Assembly: GCA_022661535.1 (NCBI GenBank)
Contig: JAKULF010000001.1
Span: 1,302,001 to 1,366,000 of the forward strand
From: Eutypa lata
Taxonomy: Eukaryota; Ascomycota; Sordariomycetes; Xylariales; Diatrypaceae
DNA: 64,000 bases
Direction of reading: 5' to 3'
Position 1 is the first letter of the stretch; each line of letters begins with the position of its first letter. This document shows positions 1 to 12,038 of this stretch, in pieces. The position numbers and the translations under genes are program-made. Under the pieces are notes generated by a model. The model saw nothing but the letters and a program-made list of their open reading frames with translations. It made no database searches and was not told the DNA's origin.

Positions 1-1020
1 ATATATTTTAACATTATATCCTCAGGGACATCTCCGTCACAACGTAACATCTTAATGGCTATCACTTGATTCCATCATCCTTAAAGGTCTTTGCTCGTGA
101 TAGGTTTCGCCGAAGCAGGTGTACTGTGTATTCTGGGGACAATGGACAATGGAAATATGATAATTAGTAAATTCTAAACAAGTATATGGATCGCCTTCTA
201 AAATCGTGCAAACCTTTTACGTCTATCTTTCGATACTAGAATTACATATATACATTTCATTTATTCTAAGTCGTTAGTCTCATCTGCTGATCTATGCCGG
301 CAAACCGGCCTCGCTGAGCCGTTGAATAAAAATATTTTCGAACTTTAAACTTTGATGGGCGTTGCTTTTGAGGTTTGATAGGAAGTGGTTGGTAGTCTAA
401 AGAGAAGGAGGGAAACGTGTAGTAAATTTTGAGAATGTAATGAATGTTAAGCACTGGGAATTATGAGCTAATATCTTCTCTCTGGTGAATGTGTTTGGCG
501 TGACCTGATGTGAGAATCGGAGTATTAACTTTGCAGAAGTGGTTAAATGGAATAATTTGCGTAATATTTATTCGAAGTAATATCGAAATCGTATTGGCCT
601 TATATCTTCAGATCTTGTAAGATATAGCCTTTGTAGGCGTTCTATAGTCTTATCTAGGGGTTTACGAAGTGTGGAGTCACGTGATTTTATAGTGCAGTAT
701 ATTGCACCCAATTAGCTTGGCCCACTTCAGTTCACAATGGAATAACGACTGTTAGTCTAAACTTGATCTCTATTATGAGCTCACAAATCTCAACTAACTT
801 GTAGGTAGCGAGGGCTCGAGTCAGATATAAATTGATAATGACCCAATGCTAACCCCACCCCGTTTTTAATTGGCAGTCACTTCCCTTACCTCATTATTCA
901 ACCTCAAGGATGGTCTTGGCCGGTAATCGCGTTTCACCAGCCCATTATTCTCGGACGCCATTTTTCTAAAGGCAAAGGTGATGGAACTATAAGTCGCAAC
1001 TTGAATATCAACTTTTCAAC
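1..1020. other. Intergenic, no gene recognised
   Basis: This is AT-rich sequence with only short random reading frames. It ends at the start codon of the decayed Zn2Cys6 regulator, so the last few hundred bases are probably its old promoter. I see no repeat or RNA gene here. Confidence 0.5.
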
Positions 1021-2260
1021 ATGGATAATCAGACCGAACCGAGACTCAGAAGTAAGAATGACAGGAACAGAAGAACCCCACCAACACACCAGCTTTCGTG
1101 CTTGCAATGTCAAGGTAGGAAGCTAAAGTGTGATCGGACCCAACCTATATATCTCCTTTTGAAATGCCGAAAGAATGGTCTGAGATGGAGGAGCGACGCC
1201 GGACATGGTGGGCTATTTTCTGCTCTGATCGCTTAGTGAGCGCGACTACTGGATGGCCTACTTTGGTAGGTGAGAACGATGTGAGATTGATTACCCTAAC
1301 ATTAGCGCCAGCAAAGCGTGTTGATAACCATCTTTAGATCCAAATACCACTCCCTGCTTCGGAAGAGTCATTACAAAGTGACCGTGAGGAAGTGACGGGC
1401 TCTTTAGCAAGTGGCTTACACCACAGGGGCTCGGAATATTCCTCTTTCGCTGGTAGGGTGCTTGCCGCGCGTATCATATACAGGACTGCTCAACATACTT
1501 CCCGAAGCCTCGCAGAGGATAAGCCGGAAGACTTCAAAAACGGGCCCTTTTGGAGACGGCACCGAGCTATAGACAATGACCTTGTTATGATGCATGCGTC
1601 TCTGCTACCTGATCTCCAACTGTCGAGGAACTTTAGATGTCAAAACGCAGTTTTCGTTAACGCCATCTTCTACACAACTACCATTTGCCTCCATAGAGCT
1701 GCCTTAAGCAAAATGTATTCCCTGGAACCACCCACAAATGTGGTACACCAGAGTCAAATCCGCCTGATTGCAGCCGCTGAGGAGGTTCTTAGCATATTGA
1801 AGATCACCAACGACCTTCACGCGGCACTCCAGAACCCAATACTAGCCTTCTCGACTTACATGGCTGCTACGGTATTTTTTAGGAGACTTCACAGCTGAAC
1901 ACAATGACCAGAGCAAGGACAACTTGATTTTTCTTCTCAATATTACAAATATGATGGGGAAATCCCACCCAGTCGTCAGATTATTGGCACACCAGCTTGC
2001 CATGGACATGAGACAATGTGGCATTGATTCTCCTGTGGTGCAACAGGTATGTCTTTATCTATATGAACGAATTCAATCTAATAACAAATGAATAGGTCAA
2101 GGAAATACTACCAACACCCTTACTAGGACCACTATTCTCCCCGCGAGGGGCTGCGTCCCGTGATATTTCGGTTTGCATCGCACAAACCCCTTTACTTTCC
2201 AAAAAACTGCTTCTTTTAATATTTGATGGATTGAAATACATCATAATTACATGGTGCTAG
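1021..2260 (+). pseudogene. Decayed Zn2Cys6 transcription factor with fungal middle-homology region
   Basis: The start at 1021 opens a basic leader and half a binuclear zinc cluster (CLQCQGRKLKCDRTQP). The second half of the cluster is missing: its expected cysteines are replaced by unrelated residues. At about 1152 another frame takes over with MEERRRTWWAIFCSDR (from 1185), a hallmark of the fungal transcription factor middle-homology region. It continues across a probable intron (1266-1337) into IPLPASEES and the rest of the domain up to about 1870. There a run of six T shifts the frame; with five T the reading would continue as a typical NLIFLLNITNMMGKSHP stretch, then through another likely intron to a stop near 2260. 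An internal deletion/frame change plus a 1-base shift argue for a dead pseudogene of a nuclear DNA-binding regulator. The original target is unknown. Confidence 0.8.
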
Positions 2261-2475
2261 CTCAATTCACCACTAAGTAGCTCTTGAGAGAAAGGAGGGA
2301 CACATGTTCATCCCAACTTTAACGATAGGACATGTTTACTCAAGTACCTAGTAAATAATACCACTACCCATCTAACTCGTTGTACATTGACTTGCTCCCC
2401 ATATAAGCTGATGAGATACATATCATACCTCGACCGTATACTTTAAAGAAATGAAGCTAACCATTAAAATTTAGT

Positions 2476-3520
2476 TTACCCTAAGGCAGAGTACGCCCCC
2501 GATAGCTCTTCCAGGCTTCGGGCCCTCATGAAATCCTCCCAAGTCACCGGCTTGACCTCTGGATAGCGTTCGTTATCTGTCTCGGGGCCTACCAAGGCAG
2601 AACCCTTGGTCTAGTAGTACAGGTAATACCTAGATGTCATCAGCACAACAAACATTTCAACGGAGTACGGTGCATACTTACAAGGACATGTAACTGAATA
2701 CGTTGCTAGGCTTCTCGGCACGGAGCGCATGCATGCGAGTTTTGAGATCTTCAAGGGATCCAAGCCGCTTCAGCTTCGGCTTGATGCCGTGCACCTTTTC
2801 CAAGGACTCGGCGATTTCCTTGATCGTTTTACTATCTCCTAGGACTGCGCGTGCATCTTGTTAGTGTCTGCCGAGACATGGAAGTCGACAAGCAACCTAC
2901 ATCTCTGGATTCCGACGGCGGAAGGGTCAGCGGCTACAGCGGCCGTGAACTCAGCTGAATTCTCGTACGAAGTTGCTTCCAAAAGCTCATTGCCCTCGCC
3001 CCAATATCGAAGAGTCTTCGACTCGGGGTCCCAGACACCGTAGTAAGGACTGAGAATCGGGTCCATGAAGGCCCCGATCAACATGTGAACACCCTTTACT
3101 ACTTGCTTGGTGTCAAGGTATGCCTTGACGTGCTTCATCGGATCCTTGGGGAACAGGTCGCCCAACTGAAGCTTAGTGTAGTCTACACACCAGTCACTGG
3201 CGATGTAGCGCGGAACCCCTCTCATCTCACAGACGTCGATGAGTTTCTTCTGACCCTCGATCATCAGCTTGTCGTCGCCCAGGTAAGCGCAAACAATGAC
3301 GTCGCACCCTTTGACGAAGGGCTGGATCTGCGCGTCGTCATAGGCTTCTCCCTGGAAGAGCTGGACTCTCGGGGACGACGAGATGAAGGAAGCGACCTTG
3401 GTGGGGTCTCGGGCATAGCCGCGTAGGGAGATATTGGGGTTCTTCAGGAGCTGGGTGGCTAGGCAACGGCCGAATTTTCCTGTGATGCCTGCGAGTCCGA
3501 CTGTGATGGCCTTTGGTCAT
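2476..3520 (-). pseudogene. Broken NmrA-like NAD(P)-binding reductase
   Basis: On the minus strand the protein shows an N-terminal dinucleotide-binding loop (GLAGITGKFGR) and an NmrA-like body (DVIVCAYLGDD, PRYIASDWCVDY, MDPILSPYYGVWD). Two introns fit well: 2845-2900, with a CACTAAC branch site, and 2630-2681. Two lesions are visible. The only sensible ATG (3518-3520) is one base out of frame with the body, because AAAGG follows it where AAGG would fit. After the second intron an in-frame TAG (minus strand, at 2611-2613) cuts off about 43 residues that still read as coding (VGPETDNERYP, VTWEDFMRARSLEEL) up to the stop at 2476-2478. The family covers NADP-sensing regulators and isoflavone-reductase-type enzymes; the substrate is unknown. 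An upstream non-coding exon could explain the first lesion but not the second. Confidence 0.7.
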
Positions 3521-4677
3521 GCGTAGATACTTGAACTATAATGTAATAGATGAGGTTGGTTTGACTGATTGCCTTGGAGGATTCAGAATTAATTGCATTA
3601 TCTACGATATACTTATACTTAGAAAATCACTAATATACAATGGCTTCCTCCTATTTCGAATTATAAATCACCGCACTACAAGTTATCGTCTCTCCCATTC
3701 TTCTCGCTCTGGCCTCCGAGAACACCACCATGATGTTAGCCGCTGCGCTCTCCACTTTCGGCATTCATGGGAGACCGGCGCCGCCCCCGCGCTAAATTTA
3801 AGTAAGCAAAGCATGGCTTATGGAGCTGCCAATGCCAATGCCATTCGGCACCTGCTCGTGGTTCCGGATTGGTAATGCCCTTCGAGTCGACCAAAGGTGG
3901 CGTTATGGTACTGGTACTGACCTGAGTCACTCTGTCGCGCTGCTATACTGACCTGACTTGGGGTTTTAACTTGTATCAACGGCTCCTTTAGCTGATCTAT
4001 CTAGACATGGAAGATTACCATCATCGTTGGACCCGCTTCAGAGTGATTGATTGTCGGCAACCAATCACAAATCAGGAGTAGAAGCTACAACCCCCTTTAC
4101 ATCATATTCTATTCATAGATTTTCCCTTACAAATATACATGGTCTTTCGTGTTAGCGTTCAATTGACCGACCCCCCAGCCCTCCTTGTTAGTAGCATGTA
4201 ATACGCCATTGTAGCTTCACATTATTATACTCACAGCGGGTGGCTGCCAAGAGATTCAGTTGTAGATTGGACGGCGGCAGATGATGGTATTCCTTGAAGG
4301 ACGGCAGTTGGTTAAACAAAGAAGGACTAGCTAGGTTGCATGAGTGACGAACCAGTGGTTTGAAGGCTCGGTGAGGTGTGAGATAATGCAAACCTAATTT
4401 CTAAGTTTGACTTCGATTGCAATCTGGAATTCCTCATCGCTAATTGTCGGAGTCCGATGCTCCACAGCACCCATGGCAGGCAGCACCTGCATCGCAGGAA
4501 GGAGAGAAATTCCAGCAAAGCTTAATATACATATGACTGTCAATTTGTAAGCCGTGGATTTTCATCTTATCATTTAAAAAAGGAGGCAGTTCTCGTTGTT
4601 CTCGTTGTTCTCCTAGTTAAGCCAACTCAAACCGCTTGGAACTACCGTCGATATCTAAATTCAAAACAACTATCACT
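3521..4677. other. Intergenic between divergent NmrA-like genes
   Basis: This 1.16 kb stretch lies between the broken reductase (minus) and the intact NmrA-like gene (plus), so it should hold both promoters. Pyrimidine-rich stretches precede the start at 4678, and the bases just before it fit a fungal start context. No convincing coding region was found. Confidence 0.5.
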
Positions 4678-5604
4678 ATGTCTCGCGCTCTTCTCATCAC
4701 CGGAGCTACAGGCCAGCAGGGCGGCGCCGTCATCGACGCCCTCCTCGCCAAGCGCAACTCGGATTTCACCATCCTGGCCGTGACGCGAAACCCAGAATCC
4801 GCATCGGCCAAGCGCCTCGCCGCCAAGTCCCCCTCCATCAAGGTCGTCGAGGGCGACTTGCACGCCGTACCAGCTCTTTTCTCATCGGCGAAGACGGCGG
4901 CCGGGACGATGCCGATCTGGGGCGTGTACTCGGTCCAAGTATCGATGGGCAAGGATGCCTCGCTGGAGAGCGAGGTTCAGCAAGGCACGGCGCTGGTCGA
5001 CGAGTCCATCAAGAACGGCGTCAAGCACTTCGTCTACAGCAGTGTCGAGCGTGGGGGTGAAGAGCGGTCATGGAACAACCCGACCCCCGTGCCCCATTTC
5101 ATCACCAAGCATAAGATCGAGCATCACCTCCGGGACTCGACAGTCAACAACGGCATGGGATGGACAATTCTCCGGCCCGTGGCGTTCATGGACAACCTAC
5201 AACCCGGGTTTCCCGGCAAGATCTTCTTGACTTTGCTTCGCGACACGCTGCGGGGAAAGCCTCTGCAGTGGATTGCAGCGCCCGATATTGGGTACTTCGG
5301 CGCGGAGGCGTTTAGGAACCCAGCGGTCTGGAACAAGAGAGCGGTCAGTCTGGCTGGCGACGAATTGACTTTCACGGAGCTTAGCAAGGTGTTTGAGAAG
5401 GCAACGGGTAGCCCAGCCGCGACGACATTTGGACTCTTTGGGACGGCCCTCAAGTACGGTTTCAAGGAGATGGGGACTATGGTGACTTGGTTCAAGGACG
5501 AAGGTTACGGGGCTGATATCGCAGCTTTGAAGAAGGTTCATCCTAGGTTGATGAACATGGAGACATGGTTGAAGACGAAGAGCGCATTCGTAAAAAGGGG
5601 GTAG
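4678..5604 (+). CDS. NmrA-like family NAD(P)-binding protein
   Basis: This single-exon gene encodes about 308 residues. I chose the ATG at 4678 over the one at 4636 because the protein then opens directly on the first beta strand and the GATGQQGG dinucleotide loop (residues about 9-16), as is usual for NmrA-like atypical short-chain dehydrogenases. The body has the expected elements: VTRNPESASAKRL after strand 2, VKHFVYSSVERGG, WTILRPVAFMDN, and a C-terminal substrate-binding region ending KTKSAFVKRG. Family members either sense NADP/NAD or reduce small molecules in the cytosol. The YxxxK catalytic pair of classical dehydrogenases is not obvious, which fits the NmrA side. It lies next to a broken, more distant relative on the opposite strand. 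The substrate or partner is not inferable. Confidence 0.88.
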   Translation: MSRALLITGATGQQGGAVIDALLAKRNSDFTILAVTRNPESASAKRLAAKSPSIKVVEGDLHAVPALFSSAKTAAGTMPIWGVYSVQVSMGKDASLESEVQQGTALVDESIKNGVKHFVYSSVERGGEERSWNNPTPVPHFITKHKIEHHLRDSTVNNGMGWTILRPVAFMDNLQPGFPGKIFLTLLRDTLRGKPLQWIAAPDIGYFGAEAFRNPAVWNKRAVSLAGDELTFTELSKVFEKATGSPAATTFGLFGTALKYGFKEMGTMVTWFKDEGYGADIAALKKVHPRLMNMETWLKTKSAFVKRG

Positions 5605-6225
5605 ATATCACTAATGCGGTGGGTTTCTGGGTCTCGTTTTTATAGATTGTATTAATATTAGATAACTGATAGATAAACTAGTGACTGGCACATGCCTTGC
5701 CTGTGAAACACTGCAAATGTCACACATAATAAATCAATGAATGAATTAGTACATATGGAACGGAAGATGTCTATTAAAGAATGTATGTAAGGGCAAGCGC
5801 CTATCTAAGTTAGAGCTGGATGTGCTTTCCTCTATCATATACACTCGGGAAGTTAAGTAGGTAGATACATACCCACATATGTATGTACATATAGAAGCCA
5901 ATAGGTTTAGGTAAGAACATTGCTAAAGTGTAGTATCAGACTGGAACTAACTCTTATGTAACGCGATACCTTCTTCGCAACTTCCAATATTATCAACCAT
6001 TAACCAGATGGATCAGTTTCAAGTGCTACCTACTAGGTACATAGTTCGCAATGGACCCAGGCGTTGCTTGATATCCTTCTGTCTCATCTCCGCTCTAGAA
6101 CGAGCAATTTTGCTTCGTTCTCGAGAGCGTCGAGCCATTCTTTCATTCTTTCGCTTTTTCTTGGAAACCCTGGCACTTAATTCAATAGATCAGTTAAATT
6201 CATCTGACAGGGACATACTCTGAGG
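5605..6225. other. Intergenic
   Basis: It contains the 3' region of the NmrA-like gene and the 5' region of the next gene. A short open frame (6008-6223) ends just before the start at 6226 and is in another frame. It could be leader sequence or a missed 5' exon, but I cannot support it as a gene. Confidence 0.4.
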
Positions 6226-9200
6226 ATGTCCATTCTTTGCTGCTGTCGCAGCCCCAAAGCAACATGTCAACAAGCTGATCCAGTGACGATTGTGCTGCCG
6301 ACTGAACCTCCCCCTGTAAAGTTAAGGGGGTCACCCTATTCACGGAATAATATCGAAGGAACACCAGTACAACCTGACCTCACTGCTTCCGCTCCCTCTC
6401 GGCTTGATAGTCCAACGAGGCAGGCTATTATTGATCCTGCTGTCCTTAGCATTGAAGACTCTGATGATGAAGATAGTATCTTTAGAAGTTTTAGAAACTC
6501 TAGTATTAGTACTCTCGAGGTCATCAAGACCAAGTTTATACGACGTCGATCTCCAGCGTCCGACGCGAAGGCACGTTCCCAACCGGCTGTCGTGGGGAAC
6601 AGCGATGAAGAAGTTGCAAGACGGGCCGAGCTCAAGCGTATCATGCACAAGCGCATACAAGAAGAGCTAAGGGGCGAGCACGAGAAGGGAAGAGCTTCAG
6701 GAAGTGACGTTGAACAGCACAATCACGAGAACGGGTCTCCACGAGAGGTTATTCAAGGGGGGCCACGGGATACTATCGAGTTCTCGGTTGACGAGATGAA
6801 TGAGATAAAAGCAAATGGCTTGAAATGCACATCTCCGGAATTCATCCCGCTTGCTCTTCCAGTCGACGAAAACCAAATGATAGCCTTGCGTCGCCGGAGC
6901 GGCACTCCAGAGTCTACGCGCCATTCTGGTGACACGACAAGAACCAGGTACCAGATTATAGTAATGGAGAGAGGTTCACCATCTCAGATACCATCATCTC
7001 CTGAGCTTGCTCCAACTCGCTTGCCAAGTCTGCACGATTCATGCTCAACACACTCATGGCACCTGTCATTCAGTGCCGAGCAAATAACGAGTATTCTCGG
7101 GGTTCATGAGGGATCCACGCATCGATCTGCAGAGTCTGATGAGGTAGAAGAGAATGTCGATGGCATCTCAAAGAATAACAATACAAGTAACAACGATGGT
7201 GGAGACGCTGGCGCCCCAGAGAAATCTACAATTATCTCTGATGATGTTACTGGACAAAGCCCATCGTACTCCGTTTACCGACAATCCCAGGAATCAAACA
7301 AAAGGGCTGTAGACATCGCAACCGAACAGCATACCAATCCAGAAGTCGAGAACGAACCTAGCTCTAACACAACTCCTCATAAAGACTCACCTTTGGATTT
7401 ATGGTTACGGAGTCAAGAGTTTCAAGCAGGCTTTGGGTTCCCCAGTCAAAAAAATAAAAATACGGGTCTTGCGGAGATCCCTGAGAGCTATAGTCGGGAA
7501 ATGATAGCAATAGCTAACCAGGACAAGACTGATCCAGCGGCCACACTGAGAGAGTCGGAAGTATATTATGATGCAGCAATTAAAAACAGTCTTCCGGACA
7601 CCTCGTCCCAACTCCGAGACTCCCAACCAAATTTCGAGAAGAAGTCCTGCGAGCTACTTGAATCAGATGATCATAACGTCTCAAATACACAAGGCCATCA
7701 CATATTAATGCCGGACAGAGCACCAGTGGCTCCCCAAGAATCATCATCTCACTATACATCATCCCGACATACAGCAGTGCCTAGCAGTAATCAACCTAGT
7801 CGTAAAAGCTCGCGTCTGAGCTTGAAAGAGCTTTTGGGAGGCACAAAGGGCACAGGCTGGGTGCCAACTTCCAATATGAACCGTAAGTTTTGAGATGGCT
7901 CCTCAGTATATAGCCTAAATTCTTACCTATAAATCTTACAATGCCAGGCCGGAGAACCGAGACAGAGAAGTCAGGGGTCAGCTCCTACAAGACAGCACCA
8001 ACAGGATTGCCGGTACCACATATAGTACCTACGATACATTCCGCACAGGGACCCGGGATCGAAGCAGACTCCTTGGTTATATCAGATACAGGAAGTTTCA
8101 AACAGAGAGAGAATGAATTGAGATCCGTTGAACAACGCTTTGGACCGACGTATCGTCGTCAGAACCGCACCCTCCCCACTAGTAGCAGATTTCGAGAAGA
8201 GTTCGATGAACCGCAGGCCACTCAAGAGGTAAAACCATCACTATTCTCTAAGCTCCGCTTGCCTCCCATGGGGAGGGAAAGACGGGCCAGGGAAAGCCTT
8301 GGAAAAGGCAAATCTGAGGGGGAGATCATCAAAGATTCCCTGCTAAGAAAACCTCATGAGCTAGTGAATAGGACACTAGTAACCACTAGGAAATCGCCAG
8401 AGGGGTGTGACGGGGACGGGAATCCTCGTCTTCAAAGTACCCTCAAAACCAAAGCTAACAGCCATCACTCACCTCAACGGGAAACCTTATCGTCACATTT
8501 GCATCCGTACTTACGCAACAACGAAAAAGAAACAGATGCGAGCTCATGTAGCGAGAAAAAGAGAGTAAGCCATGTCCGCGAAAACAGTACGGCTGAGAAA
8601 ACGGAAGAAAATGAAATATCTCGTCCACACTCACTAAAACAGGGAATCCGCTCATCACTACAGCCTCCAGTGGAAATCCACCATGACAGGACACCAGCAT
8701 CCGATATATCAAGCCGTATTCTCCATACATGGTCACGCCAACTTAGTACTCCAAGTCTGCAATTTCAAACTATCCCGAAAGCTGATACAGAGCGTCGCAG
8801 GCCACGAAGGCTTGTTACACCTCCAAAATCATGGGCAAAGTGGCCATCTCATACTCGAGTCGAGAGGTCAAGTCCAGCTGGGCTTGGAGATCGTGTGATT
8901 CTGCGAGACTTTGCTGTTCAAGACAAATCGAATGCAGATTCTCTGGTGGCTACCACGGAGGGAACCAAACCCCAATCAAAGCTTAGTCTAATGTCAGCGT
9001 CACGGACATTCTCGAGCTCACTTGGAAGAGCAATGAAACAAAGCTTAACGAAAATAATTCCCACCAAGGAAGGATCGCCATCGATGAAGGAAAGTCGGGA
9101 GAAACATAACGGATCTCTAGAATATCCGGAGCTCGAGCTTCTACCAATGCAAGGTGGTTACAAGGACCTCCGAGCGCTAGAAGACCAGATCGACACGATG

Positions 9201-9746
9201 AAGCATGGTACCACGAAACCTGAGGGTATACTACGAGACGCCAGCATCGAGAGTATTAATCCACCATTGAGTGTGCGCCTTGCGCATGACGTCCATAACT
9301 TGAGATGCGAAAATGATGATATAAATAATTCAGAAGTCACCGGCGGCATCACCACATCATCTCAACATAATAACCATCCTGAGACTCCTTCAATTATCGT
9401 AGCCACCGCTAGCGACAAGCTCGAGTCACCTCCTTCAAGCGTATCGTACGATGATTGTGTCCCAAAACATATGCTAGATGATAATGACTCTATCAAGAGT
9501 TACAAGACTGTATTGGTCAAGCGGTCTAAATCCCAAAGAGTAGGCCAGAGGTCGGCACCAGGTGTCACCAGCAACAGACACAAGTACATGACATGGCACG
9601 GGAGGTCAATGAGACAGCCCGTGTTATTGCAAAGCACTCTCGACTTTGGCGCCGAGCTAGATAATATGTTGATGTCTGCGAGAACCAAGGCCATACAGTC
9701 TAGGAATGCCGAGGATACGCAGAAACAAACAATGATTGCGGTGTAG
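6226..9746 (+). CDS. Large disordered protein of unknown function (two exons)
   Basis: Two long open frames join through one intron (7883-7947, GTAAGT...CAG), giving a continuous protein of about 1151 residues. The composition is strongly disorder-like: rich in Ser, Arg, Glu, Lys and Pro, with few long hydrophobic runs. An acidic SIEDSDDEDSIF patch near residue 75-85 is followed by a basic helix-like region (RRAELKRIMHKRIQEEL) around residue 130. Near the end of exon 1 lies SSRLSLKELLGGTKGTGW, a short conserved-looking motif that may be a docking site. I recognise no enzymatic domain. The start at 6226 is uncertain because MSILCCCRSP is an unusual opening and a 5' exon may be missing. Such proteins in fungi are often scaffolds or nuclear/cytoskeletal regulators, but that is only a guess. 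Confidence 0.72.
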
Positions 9747-12038
9747 GGCTCTTACGTGCTATACTTATCTTTGAATCGAACTAAAGAATTTTGGAGAATA
9801 TTGTCATGTTCATGCACAGGCAATTCTTAATCCACTAATGTCCGCCAATAGGAGGCGATAATAGGAAGGGCTATATAATCTTAGGGATTACTCAGATTAA
9901 TGACTCTGTATTATAGACGCGGATGCCTATGTTGTGTGAAGGTTTAGCAACGATCTTCGGATGGGGAGCTCTAATGAAGCATGAGTGTTATCTATGCTCC
10001 TTCTCTTCTCCTTCGTTTAAATAGCGAATCATGACATGCTAGCCGTGTTGGAGGCACATTTCTGCTAGCGCTTTAGTTGATATATCATATTAGGTCATCA
10101 TCGTAAGACGAAATTCCGGCTGACGTCGGCTTACGCCGTGGCATGACGTCTAGTATATTGTGATGTTGGTGACAAGTTAGAGGCTGATAGCATCTGGGCT
10201 CACATAACGCTCGTATGGGGGCTAAGCTGCAAGGCTGATAGATCGGACCGAATGTTGTTGGAATCCTACGACTGAGGTTAGCCTAGCGAATGCTAAGTAC
10301 CAGTTAAGCGCCGGTGGCTCTTCGTTTGGGCGTTGGAGACTGGCCCGACTACCAGCACACATTCTCGCACCAACTCCCACCATGCAAGAATATACCAGAA
10401 AGGAAATTGAACCGAAGATGAACACTGTCGGTTGCTTCTTGATTGAACAAGTTTGCGAACGTTGATCTTATGCTATAAGTAAGAATAGGGGCCCGTTGCT
10501 ATCATTAGAATAGAGAAAACGAAGTACGTCCAGCAGATATAACATAATCTTGTGGTGCTGTGGACCAATAAAGAAGAAAAAAAAGGGATGGGGGCTATGC
10601 CATACTAACCTGAGGACTTTACATTGAACATTATCTCTGTACGTACACGACTGTTATCGCCTGGGTTAATAGTGTATGTAATATGATACGTGCATGTTGC
10701 TACTTACGAGATTCATAGGTATGAAGGGAAGTCAGCATGAACTAGCTAGAGAGGATCCCTATATTTACCTCACGGGGTGGGATATTTCGTGTTAAATATT
10801 AATGTATGATTCTGAAGTCTGAAGTCGTTGCGGCAATTCTGACTTCGAACAAATACTGCATTCGCTTTAAATGTTGAACAAAGACATGGGTTGTATTTTC
10901 AGCTCCAGTAAGTAGGCAATCTAGGAGGGGAAACGGAAACCAACCGATTCGTTGCCAAAGCATACGGGAATTGCTGACTTCAATATACGGGGAGGGGGCT
11001 ATGGCGGTATTTTAACATTTATTACCTACCAGTATCTGCATTTCGGTCAGTGCCGCACCAGCCTTAGTCGTTGCGAGTTACACACTAAATTGATGACTTG
11101 AGCTGAAAGCGGTGAGGCAGACTAATACTCGCAATGTCTCACCCCAGATACTGGTCCTACGTCACCACAGATTACTCTGACCTCGCAGGTGGCATTCCCT
11201 TACGCCACTGTCACATTCGGTGGTAATTCCGCACACTAGTGTGGGAAGCCTGTGTAACCGTCAGCGTCGCTTTATACGAGCTCCGAGCACGCGGCTATCT
11301 CAGCTCAGCCCTATAGGTTCGACGCTAAGGTGGCGGTGGGGGGAGGGATCGTTACCAGTCTCCGGGTAATGAGGCTGCTTGGGTTTTGTACCCGATCATT
11401 GGGTCATCTTGTTTTGCTGACCACCCACACCAAGTAGCGCGATAACCATCCCCTCCGGATCTGCAGGCCTTAGGCCAAAAACATCATGATTTATGGTCTG
11501 GAAGGGGCTTCTTACCTAATTATATTGTTATCTAACCGAGGCGTTTACCAATATACTAACACCGAACGCCTCCATTCCCGCACCATAGACGCCATTGACT
11601 CTTCAAAACCGCAACCCTTTGGCCCCACTCTGCCATTCCAATGGTGTACGACACATTCCACCCCCTTGAACGCTTTGGAATAGGGGCGCTAAAGTGAGTC
11701 AGGCTTTTGTTTCCGACAGTTAGGAGGATGATCTCAGCTAGACTCCAACGCCGCAATCCTCATATCGGCCAATGGAATTGTCGTATTATACGGCTGGAAA
11801 CGACCAATATTCTATTCTTAAGCCACGCAGGCAGCTATTGAAGAATGTGGCTGTCTCGTGATTCCGTAAGGCTGCGGTCACTTGTTCGGCCTGACCGTTA
11901 GAAACCGGCAGGGCACGCGAGGTCTGACTGAGATCTGGGATGTGCTGGGGATTGAAATAAAGGTCTCGGGTCTTCCCTGAGCTAGTTTCTCGTTTCCGAA
12001 TGCCCACCTCAAACTATTCTGTTTAAATCCATTTCAAG
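9747..12038. other. Long intergenic region, no gene seen
   Basis: About 2.3 kb without a supportable gene on either strand. Stop codons are frequent in all frames. The segment around 11041-11480 is more GC-rich than its surroundings and could be a remnant or the distal laccase promoter. I could not match it to a transposon: no terminal repeats or transposase fragments were found. Confidence 0.45.

Noticed and set aside
3513..3875. 120-codon plus-strand frame opposite the start of the broken reductase
   Set aside because: It overlaps the real minus-strand coding start region and has no motif. The antisense frame is explained by the true gene and its promoter.
10222..10425. Minus-strand frame with a hydrophobic start (MFIFGSISFLVYS)
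   Set aside because: Could mimic a signal peptide, but it is only 67 codons, has no continuation by splicing and no downstream domain.
9747..12038. Transposon remnant in the long gap before the laccase
   Set aside because: I found no terminal repeats, transposase or reverse transcriptase fragments. The GC change alone is not enough.
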